A DNA stretch of 64,000 nucleotides, from positions 22,046,001 to 22,110,000 of the forward strand of contig NC_059508.1 of NCBI RefSeq assembly GCF_914767665.1, read 5' to 3'. Shown here piece after piece: positions 9,600 through 20,200 of the stretch. Both the position numbers and the translations under genes were made by a program. The notes below the pieces were generated by a model, which worked only from the letters and a program-made list of their open reading frames with translations, did not search any database and had not been told where the DNA came from. This DNA is from Harmonia axyridis (taxonomy: Eukaryota; Arthropoda; Insecta; Coleoptera; Coccinellidae). Each line of letters begins with the position of its first letter. The first letter of the stretch is position 1.

Positions 9600-10406
9600 T
9601 TTTTGTTTGAAATAAATTTTAACTAAATGTAGTCTTTTTTGGGTTTTAGTTAATTAGATATTTGATTATGGTATTAGATATATATATTCATTCAAGATTT
9701 ATATGAATATTGTTTTAAATTTAATAAATTAGTAGTGTATATTTTTAATTATTAAAGAAATTTAGAATTAGTGATAAGATTTAGTATTTGCAATTTTTGT
9801 GCCAGCAGCAGCGGTTATACAAAAAATATAATATATATTTATTAGCTTTAATTAATAGAATTAAAAATTAAAAAAGAAATTTTAAGTTTTAAGGTGAAAT
9901 TTTAATTTATTAATATTTTTAATTATGTTTTTATGAGGTTAAGAAATTATTATAATAAACTAGGATTAGATACCCTATTATTAATTAAGTAAATTATAAA
10001 GTTAAGTGATTAATAGTTAAGTTCTTTAAAGCTAAATGATTTGGCGGTATTTTTACTTTTCAGAGGAACCTGTTCTATAAACGATAATCCACGATTAAAA
10101 TTACTTTAGTTAGAAACTTTTATATCGTCGTTGTTAAATATTTTTTTAGAAATTAATATTTAGATATTTTTTAAAAATTTAAATCAGATCAAGGTGAAGT
10201 TTATATTAAAGTAGAAATGGGTTACATTAAATTATATTTATGGATTTATATATTTTAAAAGTTTTATGAAATTGGATTTGATTGTAATTAAATATTTTTA
10301 TTTTTAATGATTTAGTACTAAAATATGCACATATTGCCCGTCGCTTTCATCTAATATGGAATAAGTCGTAACATAGTAGATTTACTGGAAAGTGATTCTA
10401 GAATGT
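9600..10406 (+). rRNA. rrnS: 12S small-subunit ribosomal RNA
   Basis: Conserved 12S blocks are clear: GTGCCAGCAGCAGCGG at 9799, AACTAGGATTAGATACCC near 9958, and the 3' domain GCCCGTCGCTTTCATC followed by AAGTCGTAACATAGTAG near 10365. The 3' end is set by trnV. The 5' end is approximate, chosen to give about 800 nt as in other insects. Lap 1 differs from laps 2 and 3 by G versus A near 9755. Confidence 0.9.
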
Positions 10407-10468
10407 CAGTTTAGAGCTTGAATAAGCATCTTATTTACATTAAGAAGATAATTAATAATTTAAATTGA
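10407..10468 (+). tRNA. trnV: tRNA-Val (TAC)
   Basis: Acceptor CAGTTTA pairs with TAAATTG with one G-T pair. Anticodon stem TCTTA/TAAGA holds loop TTTACAT. It punctuates the two rRNAs. Confidence 0.93.
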
Positions 10469-10485
10469 ATTTTAAAATTTATTTA

Positions 10486-10521
<36 letters not shown>

Positions 10522-11765
10522 ATTAAATAATTAGTATTTTTATTAGATTAAGAAAAATTTTATTTTATGATAGATTAATAGTACTGAAAAGGAAAATTAT
10601 ATAAATTTATGAAAGAAACAATATTGTGTACCTTGTGTATCAGGGTTTATTAAAAATTTAATATTTATATATTTATCTCGAATTTAAAAGAGCTATATAG
10701 TTATAAATATTATTGTTTAATAAATATTTATAATAATTATATAGTAATGAAACGTTATTCGTTTTTAAATATATCTAGTTTTTTAAGAAAAGAATTTAAT
10801 TCATTATAAAAATTATAAAAATTTAATTTTTAATTTTTTGAATTTTTATTTTAATAGTTTTAGGGATAAGCTTAAAATTAAATTATTATAATTAAATATT
10901 ATAAATTAATAATTTATAGAATTAGAAATTTTTACTATTTGAAGTTTGTTAAAATTTGTTATTTAATTAAAAATATTTATATATTAATTTAATTTTTTTA
11001 TTAAAGTAAATTTAATAATAAAAATTATATTGAAATAATGATAAAATTAGTATTAATTATTTTGTAAAAATATAAGTAATTACGAAAGGTATAATTAAGT
11101 AATTAGGCAAAAATATCTTTCACCTGTTTAATAAAAACATCTCTTTTTGATTATAATTTAAAGTAGGACCTGCCCACTGAATAAAATTTGAAGGGCCGCA
11201 GTATTTTGACTGTGCAAAGGTAGCATAATCATTAGTTTTTTAATTGAAAGCTTGTATGAATGGTTTGATGAGAAGATAACTTTCTAAATTTTATTATTTA
11301 AAAATTTTATTTTTAAGTTAAAAAGCTTAAATTTTTTTAAAAGACGAGAAGACCCTATAGAGTTTAATTTATAAAAGATTTTTAATTTAAAGAATTATAA
11401 AATTTAAAATTTTTGTTAAATTTGATTGGGGTGATAAAAAAATTAGATTAACTTTTTTAATTTTAACCATTAATTTATGAAAAATTGATCCATTTTTATG
11501 ATTAAAAGAATAAATTACCTTAGGGATAACAGCGTTATTTTTTTTTAGAGTTCAAATCGAAAGAAAAGATTGCGACCTCGATGTTGGATTAAAGTTAAAT
11601 TTAGGTGTAGAAGCTTAAATATTTGGTCTGTTCGACCATTAAAACTTTACATGATCTGAGTTTAAACCGGTGTAAGCCAGGTTGGTTTCTATCTTTAATA
11701 ATTTAATAAATTTTAGTACGAAAGGACCAAGTTTATGATTTAAAATTTTATAAATGAATAAAATT
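10469..11765 (+). rRNA. rrnL: 16S large-subunit ribosomal RNA, with (TA)13
   Basis: The insect 16S core is plain: GACCTGCCCACTGA near 11167, AGGTAGCATAATCATTAG near 11218, AAGACGAGAAGACCCTATAG near 11342, TTAGGGATAACAGCG near 11520 and TTAGTACGAAAGGACC near 11714. The ends are taken as the flanking trnV and trnL1. A TA tract near the 5' end differs in length between laps. Lap 1 also has G where laps 2 and 3 have A near 10609. Confidence 0.93.
10491..10516. repeat. TA microsatellite inside rrnL, 26 nt (lap 1)
   Basis: Thirteen TA units lie about 25 nt inside the 5' end of rrnL. The same tract is 30 nt in lap 2 and 60 nt in lap 3, so it accounts for most of the length difference between laps. 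Confidence 0.95.
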
Positions 11766-11827
11766 ATTATTTTGGCAGATTAGTGCGTTAGATTTAGAAT
11801 CTTTATAAGTATTTTATACAAATAATA
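11766..11827 (+). tRNA. trnL1: tRNA-Leu (CUN, anticodon TAG)
   Basis: Acceptor ATTATTT pairs with AAATAAT. TTTGGCAGATTAGTGC is the usual trnL1 D-arm region and the anticodon loop TTTAGAA gives TAG. It abuts rrnL and nad1. Confidence 0.93.
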
Positions 11828-12769
11828 ATTGATATAATTTTAATTTTGATAATTTTTATTTTAATAATTAATTGTATTTTAGTTAGAGTAGCTTTTTTAA
11901 CTTTATTAGAACGTAAGTTATTAGGGTATATTCAAATTCGAAAAGGCCCTAATAAAGTAGGTTTTTTAGGAATTTTACAGCCTTTTAGTGATGCAATTAA
12001 ATTATTTAGAAAAGAAATAATTTTTCCTTATATGGCTAATATTTTAATTTATATTATATCACCAGTTTTTAATTTAATTTTAGCATTAATATTATGAATT
12101 AGAATACCTTTTTATTGTTATTTATTTAAGTTTAATTTTTCTGTATTGTTTTTTTTTGTAATTTCTAGTTTTAGTGTGTATACAATTATATTATCGGGTT
12201 GATCTTCAAATTCGATTTATTCTTTATTAGGAAGGCTTCGTTCTGTTGCTCAAGTAATTTCTTATGAAGTAAGAATATTTTTAATTTTATTATCATTTTT
12301 AGTGTTAATTATATCTTTAAATTTAATAGATTTTATTTTTTATCAAAAATATGTTTGATTTGTTATATTTAATTTTCCTCTAAGAATAATATGATTTATT
12401 TCAAGATTAGCTGAAACTAATCGAACTCCTTTTGATTTTTCTGAGGGTGAATCAGAGTTAGTTTCAGGATTTAACGTTGAATATAGAAGTTTTGGATTTG
12501 CTTTTATTTTTATGGCTGAATATTCTAATATTATTTTTATAAGAATAATAAGAAGGTTGATTTTTATAGGAGGAGATTTTTATTCTATTATATTTTTTTT
12601 AAAATTATTATTTTTTTCTTTTATATGAATTTGGGTTCGAGGGACTTTACCTCGTTATCGATATGATGAATTAATATATTTATCTTGAAAGGTTTTTTTG
12701 CCTGTTTCTTTGAATATACTTATATTAAATTTTAGATTAAGATTATTATTTATAGTATTAATTATATAG
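11828..12769 (+). CDS. nad1: NADH dehydrogenase subunit 1 (ND1)
   Basis: ND1 forms the end of the complex I membrane arm near the quinone site. Starting at ATT 11828, next to trnL1, it reads I-D-M-I-L-I-L-M and soon reaches AFLTLLERK-LGYIQIRKGPNK, the signature of the family. Internal starts at ATA 11834 or TTG 11846 are possible. It ends at TAG 12767-12769; 313 residues is normal. Lap 1 differs from laps 2 and 3 at two residues: Asn instead of Ile at residue 15 (11871), and Glu instead of Lys at residue 281 (12668) in the RYD-K-LMYL motif, where Lys is usual. Confidence 0.95.
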
Positions 12770-12786
12770 TTAATTAAATTTTGTAT
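12770..12786 (-). promoter_or_regulatory. nad1/trnS2 spacer, possible mtTERM site
   Basis: The 17-nt gap reads ATACAAAATTTAATTAA on the minus strand. In insects a transcription terminator protein binds this spacer, and beetles usually show TACTA. Here the motif reads TACAA, so the site is at best degenerate. Confidence 0.35.
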
Positions 12787-12851
12787 AAATCAATAGAAAT
12801 TTAAATTCTTTCTTATATTTTCAAAATATATGCTTTTCAAGCTCATTGATT
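12787..12851 (-). tRNA. trnS2: tRNA-Ser (UCN, anticodon TGA)
   Basis: Acceptor AATCAAT pairs with ATTGATT. The block GAGCTTGAAAAGCATAT and loop TTTTGAA are standard for insect trnS2. It overlaps the cytb stop by 2 nt. Confidence 0.93.
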
Positions 12852-13989
12852 AATTAAATATTCATCAGTCTCAAATTTTGTAAATAATTGAGTTTAATAT
12901 AAAGTATATGAAATAGATTAAGGTAAAAATTTGTCCTATGAAAATAAAAGGATTTTCAACTGGTTTAGCTCCGATTCATGTTAAAATTATAACTGTAACG
13001 ATAAAATTTCAAAATATAATTTTATTAATATAATAAAAGCTGTTTCTTTTCATTATTTTGAAATTAATAAAAGGTATAAAATAAAGAATAGCAATTGATA
13101 TTACTAAAGCAATTACACCTCCAAGTTTATTGGGAATAGAGCGAAGAATTGCATAAGCAAATAAAAAATATCATTCTGGTTGAATATGAGGAGGGGTGGA
13201 AAGAGGATTAGCTGGGATAAAATTATCAGGATCTCTTAATATATAAGGATATAGAATAATAATATTTAAAATAAAAAATATTATAATGAGAAAACCTAAA
13301 ATATCTTTAAAGGAGAAATATGGATGAAAACTAATTTTATCTAGATTAGAATTAGATCCTAAAGGATTACTAGAGCCAGAGTTATGTAAAAATAGTAAAT
13401 GAATTATAATTAAAGCTGAAATAATGAAAGGTAAAATAAAATGAAATGAATAAAATCGGTTTAATGTAGCATTGTCAACAGCAAAACCTCCTCATAGTCA
13501 AATAACGATAGAATTTCCTAGGTAAGGGATTGCAGAAACTAAATTTGTAATTACAGTTGCTCCTCAAAAAGATATTTGCCCTCAGGGAAGAACATAACCT
13601 AAAAAGGCTGTAGCTATAGATATAAATAAAATAGTAGTTCCTGTCATTCAAGTTTCTGTAAGTTTGTAAGAACCAAAATATAAGCCTCGCCTAATATGTA
13701 AATATAAACATATAAAAAATAAAGAGGCTCCATTTGCATGAATAGTTCGTATTAACCATCCTATATTTACGTCTCGACAAATATGAGTCACTCTATTAAA
13801 AGCTAAATCTACGTTTGCACAATAATGTATAGATAAAAATAATCCTGTAATAATTTGTATTATTAAACACAAGCCTAATAAAGATCCAAAATTTCATAAA
13901 TATGAAATATTTCTTGGTGTAGGTAGATCGATTAAAGAGTTGTTAATAATTTTCGTTAAAGAATTAATTTTTCGTATTGGTATTTTCAT
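12850..13989 (-). CDS. cytb: Cytochrome b
   Basis: Cytochrome b is the haem-bearing core of complex III, with the Qo and Qi quinone sites. ATG at 13989 follows the truncated nad6 stop by no gap and reads M-K-M-P-M-R-K. NFGSLLG, GLFLSIHY, FN-S-VTHICRDVN-GW and ANGASLFF (haem-binding helices B and C) are present. The C-terminus is I-W-D-W-W-M-F-N with TAA at 12850-12852. It has 379 residues, the usual insect length. The lap-3 copy has Met for Ser in the FNS motif. Confidence 0.96.
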
Positions 13990-14479
13990 ATTTAAATTGA
14001 CGTAACGGTCCAAATTTTACTTTAGTAATTTTTACAACTGCAATTATTGAAATTAATAAATAAAAAATCAAAATTAAAAATATGTTAGAATTTGGGTAAT
14101 TTAAAAATTTATTTAAATTTAAATAAAAATTTCTAATTAAATCTATTTTATGTAAAATTTCATTATTAATATTTTGATTTATTAAATATAGATTTATATT
14201 ATTTATAAATATAGTAATTATAAATGAACTAATTATAATAAATATAATATATTTATTAAATTTAAATTTTTCATTAGAGGCAGTTCTTGTTATATAAATA
14301 AATAAAATTAGTAAACCTCCAATTATAATTAATATTAAAATATATGAAAATCAAAAGTTTGATCTTATTAATCCTATAATGATACAAGTTATAATTGTAT
14401 AAGTTAAAATAAGTAGTCCTAAGGATAGGGGGTGGGTAAGAAAAATTGCCAAAAAATTTAAAAATGTTAAAATTAAGAT
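13990..14479 (-). CDS. nad6: NADH dehydrogenase subunit 6 (ND6)
   Basis: ND6 is a small hydrophobic membrane subunit of complex I. The frame opens at ATC 14479, with ATT 14473 as alternative, and reads I-L-I-L-T-F-L. THPLSLGL and the glycine-rich MIGGLLILFIYMTS helix are typical. The end reads KFGPLRQFK plus a single T at 13990, completed by polyadenylation, directly before cytb ATG. Length is 163 codons. Lap 1 has Ser (TCA, base 14226) where laps 2 and 3 have Leu. Confidence 0.92.
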
Positions 14480-14481
14480 TT

Positions 14482-14544
14482 CAGAGGGTAGTTTAATAAA
14501 AAATATTAATTTTGGAGATTAAAGATATATTTGTTTTCCTCTGA
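14482..14544 (+). tRNA. trnP: tRNA-Pro (TGG)
   Basis: Acceptor CAGAGGG pairs with TCCTCTG. Anticodon stem TTAAT/ATTAA holds loop TTTGGAG. It lies tail to tail with trnT, in the ancestral place. Confidence 0.93.
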
Positions 14545-14609
14545 TATTTTAAAAGATTAAATCTTAAAGCTGGTTTACAAGACCAGTATTTTTTTTAAAT
14601 TATTAAAAT
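14545..14609 (-). tRNA. trnT: tRNA-Thr (TGT)
   Basis: Acceptor ATTTTAA pairs with TTAAAAT. The stem CTGGT/ACCAG holds loop CTTGTAA, giving TGT. Its 5' end touches the nad4L ATG on the opposite strand. Confidence 0.93.
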
Positions 14610-14888
14610 ATGGAAATAATTTTTTTAAGTATGTTTATTTTTAGAATTTTAAATTTTTTTATTAATCGAAAACATTTATTAATAACATTACTTAGATTAG
14701 AATTAGTAATTTTAACTTTATTTATAATAATATATTTTTATTTATCTTATTTTAGTTATGAATTTTATTTTGTAGTAGTTTTTTTAACTATAAGTGTTTG
14801 TGAAAGAGTTTTGGGATTATCTTTATTAGTGTCAATAATTCGTTCTTATGGAAATGATTATTTTAATTCATTAAATATTTTATGATAA
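14610..14888 (+). CDS. nad4L: NADH dehydrogenase subunit 4L (ND4L)
   Basis: ND4L is the small three-helix subunit of complex I. It starts at ATG 14610 with M-E-I-I-F-L and holds the conserved LLRLELVIL and SVCERVLGLSLLVSIIRS-type helix with its membrane Glu residues. Read with TGA as Trp, it ends N-I-L-W-stop at TAA 14886-14888 (92 residues). The last seven bases ATGATAA overlap the start of nad4 in another frame, so the two are likely made from one mRNA. Confidence 0.94.
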
Positions 14889-16202
14889 TATTAATAATAT
14901 TAGTATTTATGATTCCTTTATGTTTTATAAATAAATTTTGATTAATTAAAAATTATTTAATTTTAATAAGAATTTGATTTTTTTCAAAAATTTCTTTTTT
15001 ATTTTTTAGTTCATTAAATTTTTTTATAGGTATAGATTTTTTATCATATTTTTTGTTATTATTAAGGTTTTGAATTTCATTTTTAATATTTATAGCTAGA
15101 GAAAAACTTTTTAATTTGAAAGATTTCAGTGAGTTATTTAGTATTTTATTATTATTATTATTGCTTTTTTTATTATTAACTTTTTCTTCTATAAATATAT
15201 TTTTATTTTATATATTTTTTGAGGCTAGGTTAATTCCAATTTTGATTTTGATTTTAGGTTGAGGATATCAGCCTGAACGTATTCAAGCTGGAATATATAT
15301 ATTTTTTTATACAATTATAGCTTCTTTACCAATAATATTGTTTATTTTTATTTATTATTCAAAGTTTAAAACATTAGATTTGACTTATATTAATGTAAAT
15401 TTATTTAGTTTTATTTTATATTTTATAATAATAATAGTATTTTTAGTTAAAATGCCGATATTTTTATTTCATTTATGATTGCCTAAAGCACATGTAGAAG
15501 CTTCAGTTGCTGGGTCTATAATATTAGCAGGAGTGATATTAAAGTTAGGAAGATATGGACTTATTCGATTTTTAACTATATTTATATATCTAGGAGTTAA
15601 GGTTAATTTTTTTTTAATTAATTTATCTTTAATAGGAGGGATTTTAGTTTCTTTAAGTTGTTTACGTCAAAGAGATATAAAATCTTTAATTGCTTATTCT
15701 TCAGTTGTTCATATAGGACTTTTATTGTCAGGTTTATTAACATTTAATTCTTGAGGAATTACTGGATCTTTAATAATAATATTAGCTCATGGCTGTTGTT
15801 CTTCAGGATTATTTGTTTTAGTAAATATAAATTATGAACGTATTGTTAGTCGAAGCATTTTTATTAATAAAGGTTTAATTAATATTGTACCTTTTTCATC
15901 TTTATGGTGATTTTTGTTAGTAATTAGAAATATAGCTGCACCACCTTCTTTAAATTTGTTAAGAGAAATTTTGTTAATTAATAGTTTAATTAATTATTCT
16001 CATATTTGTATATTTATATTAATAATTATAACTTTTTTGAGAGCTTCTTATAGTTTGTATTTATATTCTTTTAGTCAACATGGAAAATTTTACAGAAGAT
16101 TATATTTTTTTGAATTAATTTCTTATCGAGAATTAATTTTATTACTCATACATTGGGTTCCTTTAAATTTAATTTTATTAAAAAGAGATTTATTTTTCTT
16201 TT
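14882..16202 (+). CDS. nad4: NADH dehydrogenase subunit 4 (ND4)
   Basis: ND4 is an antiporter-like proton-pumping subunit of complex I. ATG 14882 overlaps nad4L by 7 nt. GWGYQPERIQAG, LPKAHVEASVAGS and LKLGSYGLIR-type motifs, including the membrane Lys and Glu residues, are all present. AGG is used for Ser. It ends L-F-F-F plus T at 16202, completed by polyadenylation at trnH (440 codons). Lap 1 has Ser instead of Leu at residue 339 (15897) and a few silent changes. The lap-3 copy carries an in-frame TAG. Confidence 0.95.
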
Positions 16203-16265
16203 ACTTAAATAGTTTATATAAAATATTGATTTGTGGAGTCAATGAAGTTACTTTAACTTTAAGTA
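16203..16265 (+). tRNA. trnH: tRNA-His (GTG)
   Basis: Acceptor ACTTAAA pairs with TTTAAGT. Anticodon stem TTGAT/GTCAA holds loop TTGTGGA. It separates nad4 from nad5 and supplies both their processing sites. Confidence 0.92.
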
Positions 16266-17978
16266 ATATCTTTTTGTGTAATTTTTTCTAGATTAATACT
16301 TAGGTTTTTTTTTTTTTTTTTTGTTTTAGATTATTTTTACTTAATACAGGAAAGGTTTATTTTATTGAGTGAAGAATTTTTAATTTAAATTCAATAGAAG
16401 TAGAAATATTAATTCTTTTAGATTGAATATCTTTATTATTTGTTTCTTTTGTTTTATTTATTTCTACCATAGTAATTTTTTATAGAAAATCTTATATATC
16501 TAAGGATTTATCTATTAATCGTTTTATTATACTAGTTTTTATATTTGTTCTATCTATATTATTAATAATTTTAAGTCCAAATTTAATTTCAATTTTATTG
16601 GGTTGAGATGGGTTAGGATTAGTTTCTTATTGTTTAGTAATTTATTATCAAAATGTAAAATCTTATTCAGCTGGTATATTAACAGCTTTATCTAATCGAG
16701 TAGGAGATGCAATATTAATAATTTCTATTGCTTGGATAATAAATTTTGGAAGATGAAATTTTATATTATATATTGATTATTATTATAGAGATAAAAGAAT
16801 AATAATTGTAGGTTTGTTAATTATTATTGCTGCTTTAACTAAAAGTGCACAAATTCCTTTTTCAGCTTGATTACCAGCAGCTATAGCTGCTCCTACTCCT
16901 GTTTCAGCATTAGTACATTCTTCAACTTTAGTAACAGCAGGGGTTTATTTATTAATTCGATTTCATTTATTATTGGAAAATTATTCTTTTGTGTTAATAT
17001 TCATTGGATTGATAACAATATTAATCTCAGGTTTAGCAGCTAATTTTGAATATGATTTAAAAAAAATTATTGCTTTATCAACTTTAAGTCAGTTAGGTTT
17101 AATAGTTACTATTTTAAGATTAGGTTTATATGAATTAGCTTTTTTTCATTTATTAATTCATGCTTTATTTAAAGCCTTATTATTTATATGTGCAGGTAAT
17201 TTTATTCATTTAATAGGAGAATGTCAAGATATTCGTTTTATAGGAGGTTTAGTTTATAAAACTCCTATAACTGTAATATATTTTAATGTAAGAAATTTAT
17301 CATTATGTGGTATTCCCTTTTTTTCTGGATTTTACTCAAAAGATTTAATTATAGAGGTTCATTCTATGATAAGATTAAATATTGTAATTTATTTAATCAT
17401 ATTAATTTCTTTAACATTAACAGTTTCTTATACAGTGCGTTTATTAAATTATTTAATATTTACAGATTATTGTGGGTTTAGAATAAATAGAACTGAAGAA
17501 TTAAGAGATGAAATAGTTTATAGAATAGGATTTATATTTATTATTGTATTATTTTCAGGAACGGTTCTTATATGATTTATATTTAAGGATATCAATTTAG
17601 TTGTATTACCTTTTTTTATGAAAATTTTAATTTTAATTATAGTAATAATTGGGGTAATTATAGGTTTTGAGATTTCTTTATTAAAATTAAATTATAATTT
17701 AATTTTTTCTAATTTAATAAAAATTTTAATTTTTTTAGTATTAATATGGAATTTGCCTTATATTTCAACTTTTGGAATAAATTATTTTTTTATTAATTTA
17801 GGAATACTAAATTATAAATTTTTAGATCAGGGTTGATCAGAGTTCTTAGGAAGTCAGGGTTTATTTAAATTTTTTAAAAAAATTTCTGTTTTATTTCAGT
17901 ATATTTTTAAAAATAGTTTAAAGATTTATATAATCATATTTTTAATTTGAATTATTTTGTTATTGATTTATATATTCT
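16266..17978 (+). CDS. nad5: NADH dehydrogenase subunit 5 (ND5), frame broken by T18 tract in lap 1
   Basis: ND5 is the distal antiporter-like subunit of complex I. ATA 16266 directly after trnH gives M-S-F-C-V-I-F-S-S-L-M-L-S, then Phe codons in a poly-T tract, then TGKVYFIEW, LDWMSLLFV, GWDGLGLVSYCLV and LPAAMAAPTPVSALVHS. The tract is 18 T here and 19 T in laps 2 and 3. Only 19 keeps the upstream part in frame with the rest; with 18 the upstream frame meets a stop soon after. The gene ends with T at 17978 before trnF, 571 codons plus T in the intact copies. His replaces Tyr at residue 366 (17360). Confidence 0.92.
16305..16322 (+). repeat. T18 homopolymer inside nad5 (lap 1)
   Basis: The tract encodes a run of Phe in the first membrane helix of ND5. 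One T is missing compared with laps 2 and 3, which shifts the frame. Confidence 0.9.
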
Positions 17979-18043
17979 ACTTAAATAGCTTAATAGAGCG
18001 CAATATTGAAGATATTGAGGTAAATTAAAATATTTTTTAAGTA
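17979..18043 (+). tRNA. trnF: tRNA-Phe (GAA)
   Basis: Acceptor ACTTAAA pairs with TTTAAGT, D-arm is AGCTTAATAGAGC, and stem CAATA/TATTG holds loop TTGAAGA. The nad5 reading frame stays open through most of this gene to a TAA at 18026, but the tRNA sets the true nad5 end. It overlaps trnE by 2 nt on the opposite strand. Confidence 0.93.
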
Positions 18044-18104
18044 TTTATAAGAATTAATCTTTTTTTATAATGAAAATATAATGTTTTAGATAAACTATAT
18101 AAAT
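18042..18104 (-). tRNA. trnE: tRNA-Glu (TTC)
   Basis: Acceptor ATTTATA pairs with TATAAAT. D-stem GTTT/AAAC is present and anticodon stem TTATA/TATAA holds loop TTTTCAT. It lies between trnS1 and trnF as in the ancestral insect cluster. Confidence 0.92.
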
Positions 18105-18160
18105 AGAAATATTAACAAATTGCTATATATTAAGTTAGAAGCTTAAATTTTTATATTTCT
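18105..18160 (-). tRNA. trnS1: tRNA-Ser (AGN, anticodon TCT)
   Basis: Acceptor AGAAATA pairs with TATTTCT. Stem TTAAG/CTTAA holds loop CTTCTAA, giving TCT as in many polyphagan beetles instead of GCT. At 56 nt it has no D-stem, the normal state for this tRNA. Confidence 0.88.
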
Positions 18161-18224
18161 TTAATTGGAGAGTTTCTCATTGGAATCATTAACAGTGACT
18201 TACCTCTAGTTTGGTTTCAATTAA
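18160..18224 (-). tRNA. trnN: tRNA-Asn (GTT)
   Basis: Acceptor TTAATTG pairs with CAATTAA. GTCA/TGAT encloses loop CTGTTAA. It overlaps its neighbours trnS1 and trnR by one or two bases. Confidence 0.93.
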
Positions 18225-18284
18225 ATAAGGAATTTAAATTCAAATTTTTAGGTCGAAACTAAAAGCAATATTTTGCTTCTTATT
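18223..18284 (-). tRNA. trnR: tRNA-Arg (TCG)
   Basis: Acceptor AATAAGA pairs with CCTTATT except at the innermost position. The D-arm AGCAAAATATTGCT and loop around TCG in TAGTTTCGACCTA are clear. Order A-R-N-S1-E-F is ancestral. Confidence 0.9.
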
Positions 18285-18347
18285 TAAGATAAACTGAAAA
18301 ACAGTATTTTTTAAATGCAAATTAAATGTTAATTTAACTATTATCCT
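18285..18347 (-). tRNA. trnA: tRNA-Ala (TGC)
   Basis: Acceptor AGGATAA pairs with TTATCTT with one G-T pair. Stem TTTAA.../...TTAAA holds TGC in ATTTGCATT. Its first two bases overlap the TAG of nad3. Confidence 0.92.
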
Positions 18348-18699
18348 ATAAAGATCAGTTTAAGGCTCCTTGTTTTCATTCATGGTATAAACCTAAAATT
18401 AAGATTGCTATGAATATAAAAAATATAATGCTAATAATTATAATATTAGAATATTTTATTCTATAAATAAAAGGGATAATAAGGGTAATTTCTACATCAA
18501 AAATTAAAAAAATTAAAGCGATTAAAAAAAAGTGAATTGAGAATGGTAGGCGTGCAGAATTTTTAGGGTCAAATCCGCATTCAAAGGGAGAACTTTTTTC
18601 TCGATCTTTAAATGTTTTTATTGAGATATAATTTGCAGTAATTATTAAAATTATTATAATTCTAAGAATTATTAAAATTAAAGATGAAATTAAGAATAT
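18346..18699 (-). CDS. nad3: NADH dehydrogenase subunit 3 (ND3)
   Basis: ND3 is a small complex I subunit whose first loop lies at the hinge of the two arms. It starts at ATA 18699 directly after trnG. The conserved loop with FECGFDP (the conformation-sensitive Cys) follows the first helix, and FLIFDVEITL-type and YHEWKQGALNW motifs follow. It ends at TAG 18346-18348 (117 residues), overlapping trnA by 2 nt. Confidence 0.95.
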
Positions 18700-18761
18700 T
18701 ATCTATACTTTTAAAAGATTTTTTGATTGGAAATCAAATGTAATATTTATACTATATAGAT
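18700..18761 (-). tRNA. trnG: tRNA-Gly (TCC)
   Basis: Acceptor ATCTATA pairs with TATAGAT. Stem TTGAT/ATCAA holds loop TTCCA with anticodon TCC. It separates cox3 from nad3. Confidence 0.93.
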
Positions 18762-19542
18762 ATCTACCTCATCAATAAATAGATATATATAGGAATAGTC
18801 ATACTACGTCTACAAAATGTCAATATCATGCTGCTGCTTCAAATCCAAAATGGTGATTGTTTCTAAAATGATTAAAGTTTAATCGAGTTAAACAAACTAA
18901 AAGAAAAATAGAACCAATAATAACATGTAAACCATGGAATCCTGTAGCTATAAAGAATGTTCTTCCATAAACTGAATCGGCTATAGAAAATGGGGCTTCT
19001 AAATATTCAATTCCTTGTAGTAAAGAAAAATATATTCCTAGAAAAACAGTAATAATTAATCTTTGAAATGTTTGATTAAAATTATTTTCTATTAATCTAT
19101 GGTGGGCTCAAGTTACTCTTAGGCCTGATCTTAATAGAATAATAGTGTTTAATAATGGGATTTCATTAGGATTAAAGGTATTAATTCCTTTTGGAGGTCA
19201 AGCTATTCCTAGTTCGATAGAAGGAGATAATCTTATATGATAAAATCTTCAAAAAAAACTAACAAAGAAAAAAATCTCTGAGGTAATAAATAAAATTATT
19301 CCTCATCGTAAACCAAAAGATACTAAAAGAGTGTGGTTTCCTTGAAAGGTTCTTTCTCGAATTACATCTCGTCATCATTGAAATATAATTAGTAAAAGAA
19401 TTATATTTCTTAAAATAAATAAATTAGAGTTAAAAAGATGGAATCATTTAATTATTCCTATTATTGCAGTTATAGCTCTGAAAGCTCCTAAAATTGGTCA
19501 AGGACTATAATCTACTAAATGAAATGGGTGATTTTTTATCAT
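18762..19542 (-). CDS. cox3: Cytochrome c oxidase subunit III (COX3)
   Basis: COX3 is the seven-helix accessory core subunit of complex IV. ATG 19542 reads M-M-K-N-H-P-F-H-L-V-D-Y-S-P-W-P, the standard insect start. The C-terminal WHFVDVVWLFLY and IYWWGS motifs are present and a bare T at 18762 forms the stop after processing at trnG (260 codons). The ATG follows the truncated stop of atp6 without a gap. Lap 1 shows one silent change (19480). Confidence 0.96.
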
Positions 19543-20200
19543 AATTATTTTCTCTAGAATAAAGAGTTCTAAGGATAGCAAAAACATAAGATTGAATTAA
19601 AGCTACTGCTGATTCTAATAAAATTAGTATAAATTGAATTATAATAATTAATAAAATAAGCAAATTTACTATAGGACCAGTGTTTCCTAAAAGAGTTAAT
19701 AAAAGGTGTCCTGCAATTATATTAGCTGATAAACGAATAGCGAGAGTTCCAGGACGAATAATATTTCTAATTGTTTCAATACATACTATAAAAGGTATTA
19801 AAATAGAAGGAGTTCCTTGAGGCATTAGATGGGCAAATGAGTGATAAGTGTGACTAATTCAACTATTTAATATAAATCTTAACCATAAAGGTAAAGCTAG
19901 GGATAGAGTAAAAATTATATGACTTGAGGCTGTAAAAATGTAAGGAAATAACCCTATTAAGTTATTAATTATAATGAAGTAAAATAACACAATAAATATT
20001 AAAGTATTATTTTTTTTTGTAATGATTTTGAATTCTTTATGTAGAGTAATTAATATATTTTGAATTAAAAAGTTAAATCGATTAGGAATTAGTCAGAATA
20101 TAGAAGGAATAAATAAAAAACTAATAATTATTCTTAGTCAATTTAAAGGTAATATAAAATAAGATGAAGGATCAAAAGAAGAAAAAAGATTTATTATCAT
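19543..20200 (-). CDS. atp6: ATP synthase F0 subunit a (ATP6), complete, lap 2
   Basis: This is the first complete copy, 219 codons plus T. Helical segments include the C-terminal part with RLSANIIAGH, containing the essential channel Arg, and LLESAVALIQSYVF. It ends ...Y-S-R-E-N-N plus T at 19543, completed by polyadenylation just before the cox3 ATG at 19542. A silent C at 19988 is private to this lap. Confidence 0.96.

Noticed and set aside
16305..16322. Programmed frameshift at the nad5 poly-T
   Set aside because: Laps 2 and 3 are in frame with 19 T, so a length error or length variation in lap 1 is the simpler reading.
17979..18028. ND5 reading frame continuing to a TAA at 18026
   Set aside because: The extension lies inside trnF; insect ND5 normally ends at a truncated T before this tRNA.
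18042..18105. A possible mirror tRNA, with trnE(-) and trnF(+) sharing one locus because TTC and GAA are complementary
   Set aside because: A normal trnF cloverleaf with CAATA/TATTG and loop TTGAAGA is present at 17979-18043, and the antisense fold has poor spacing.
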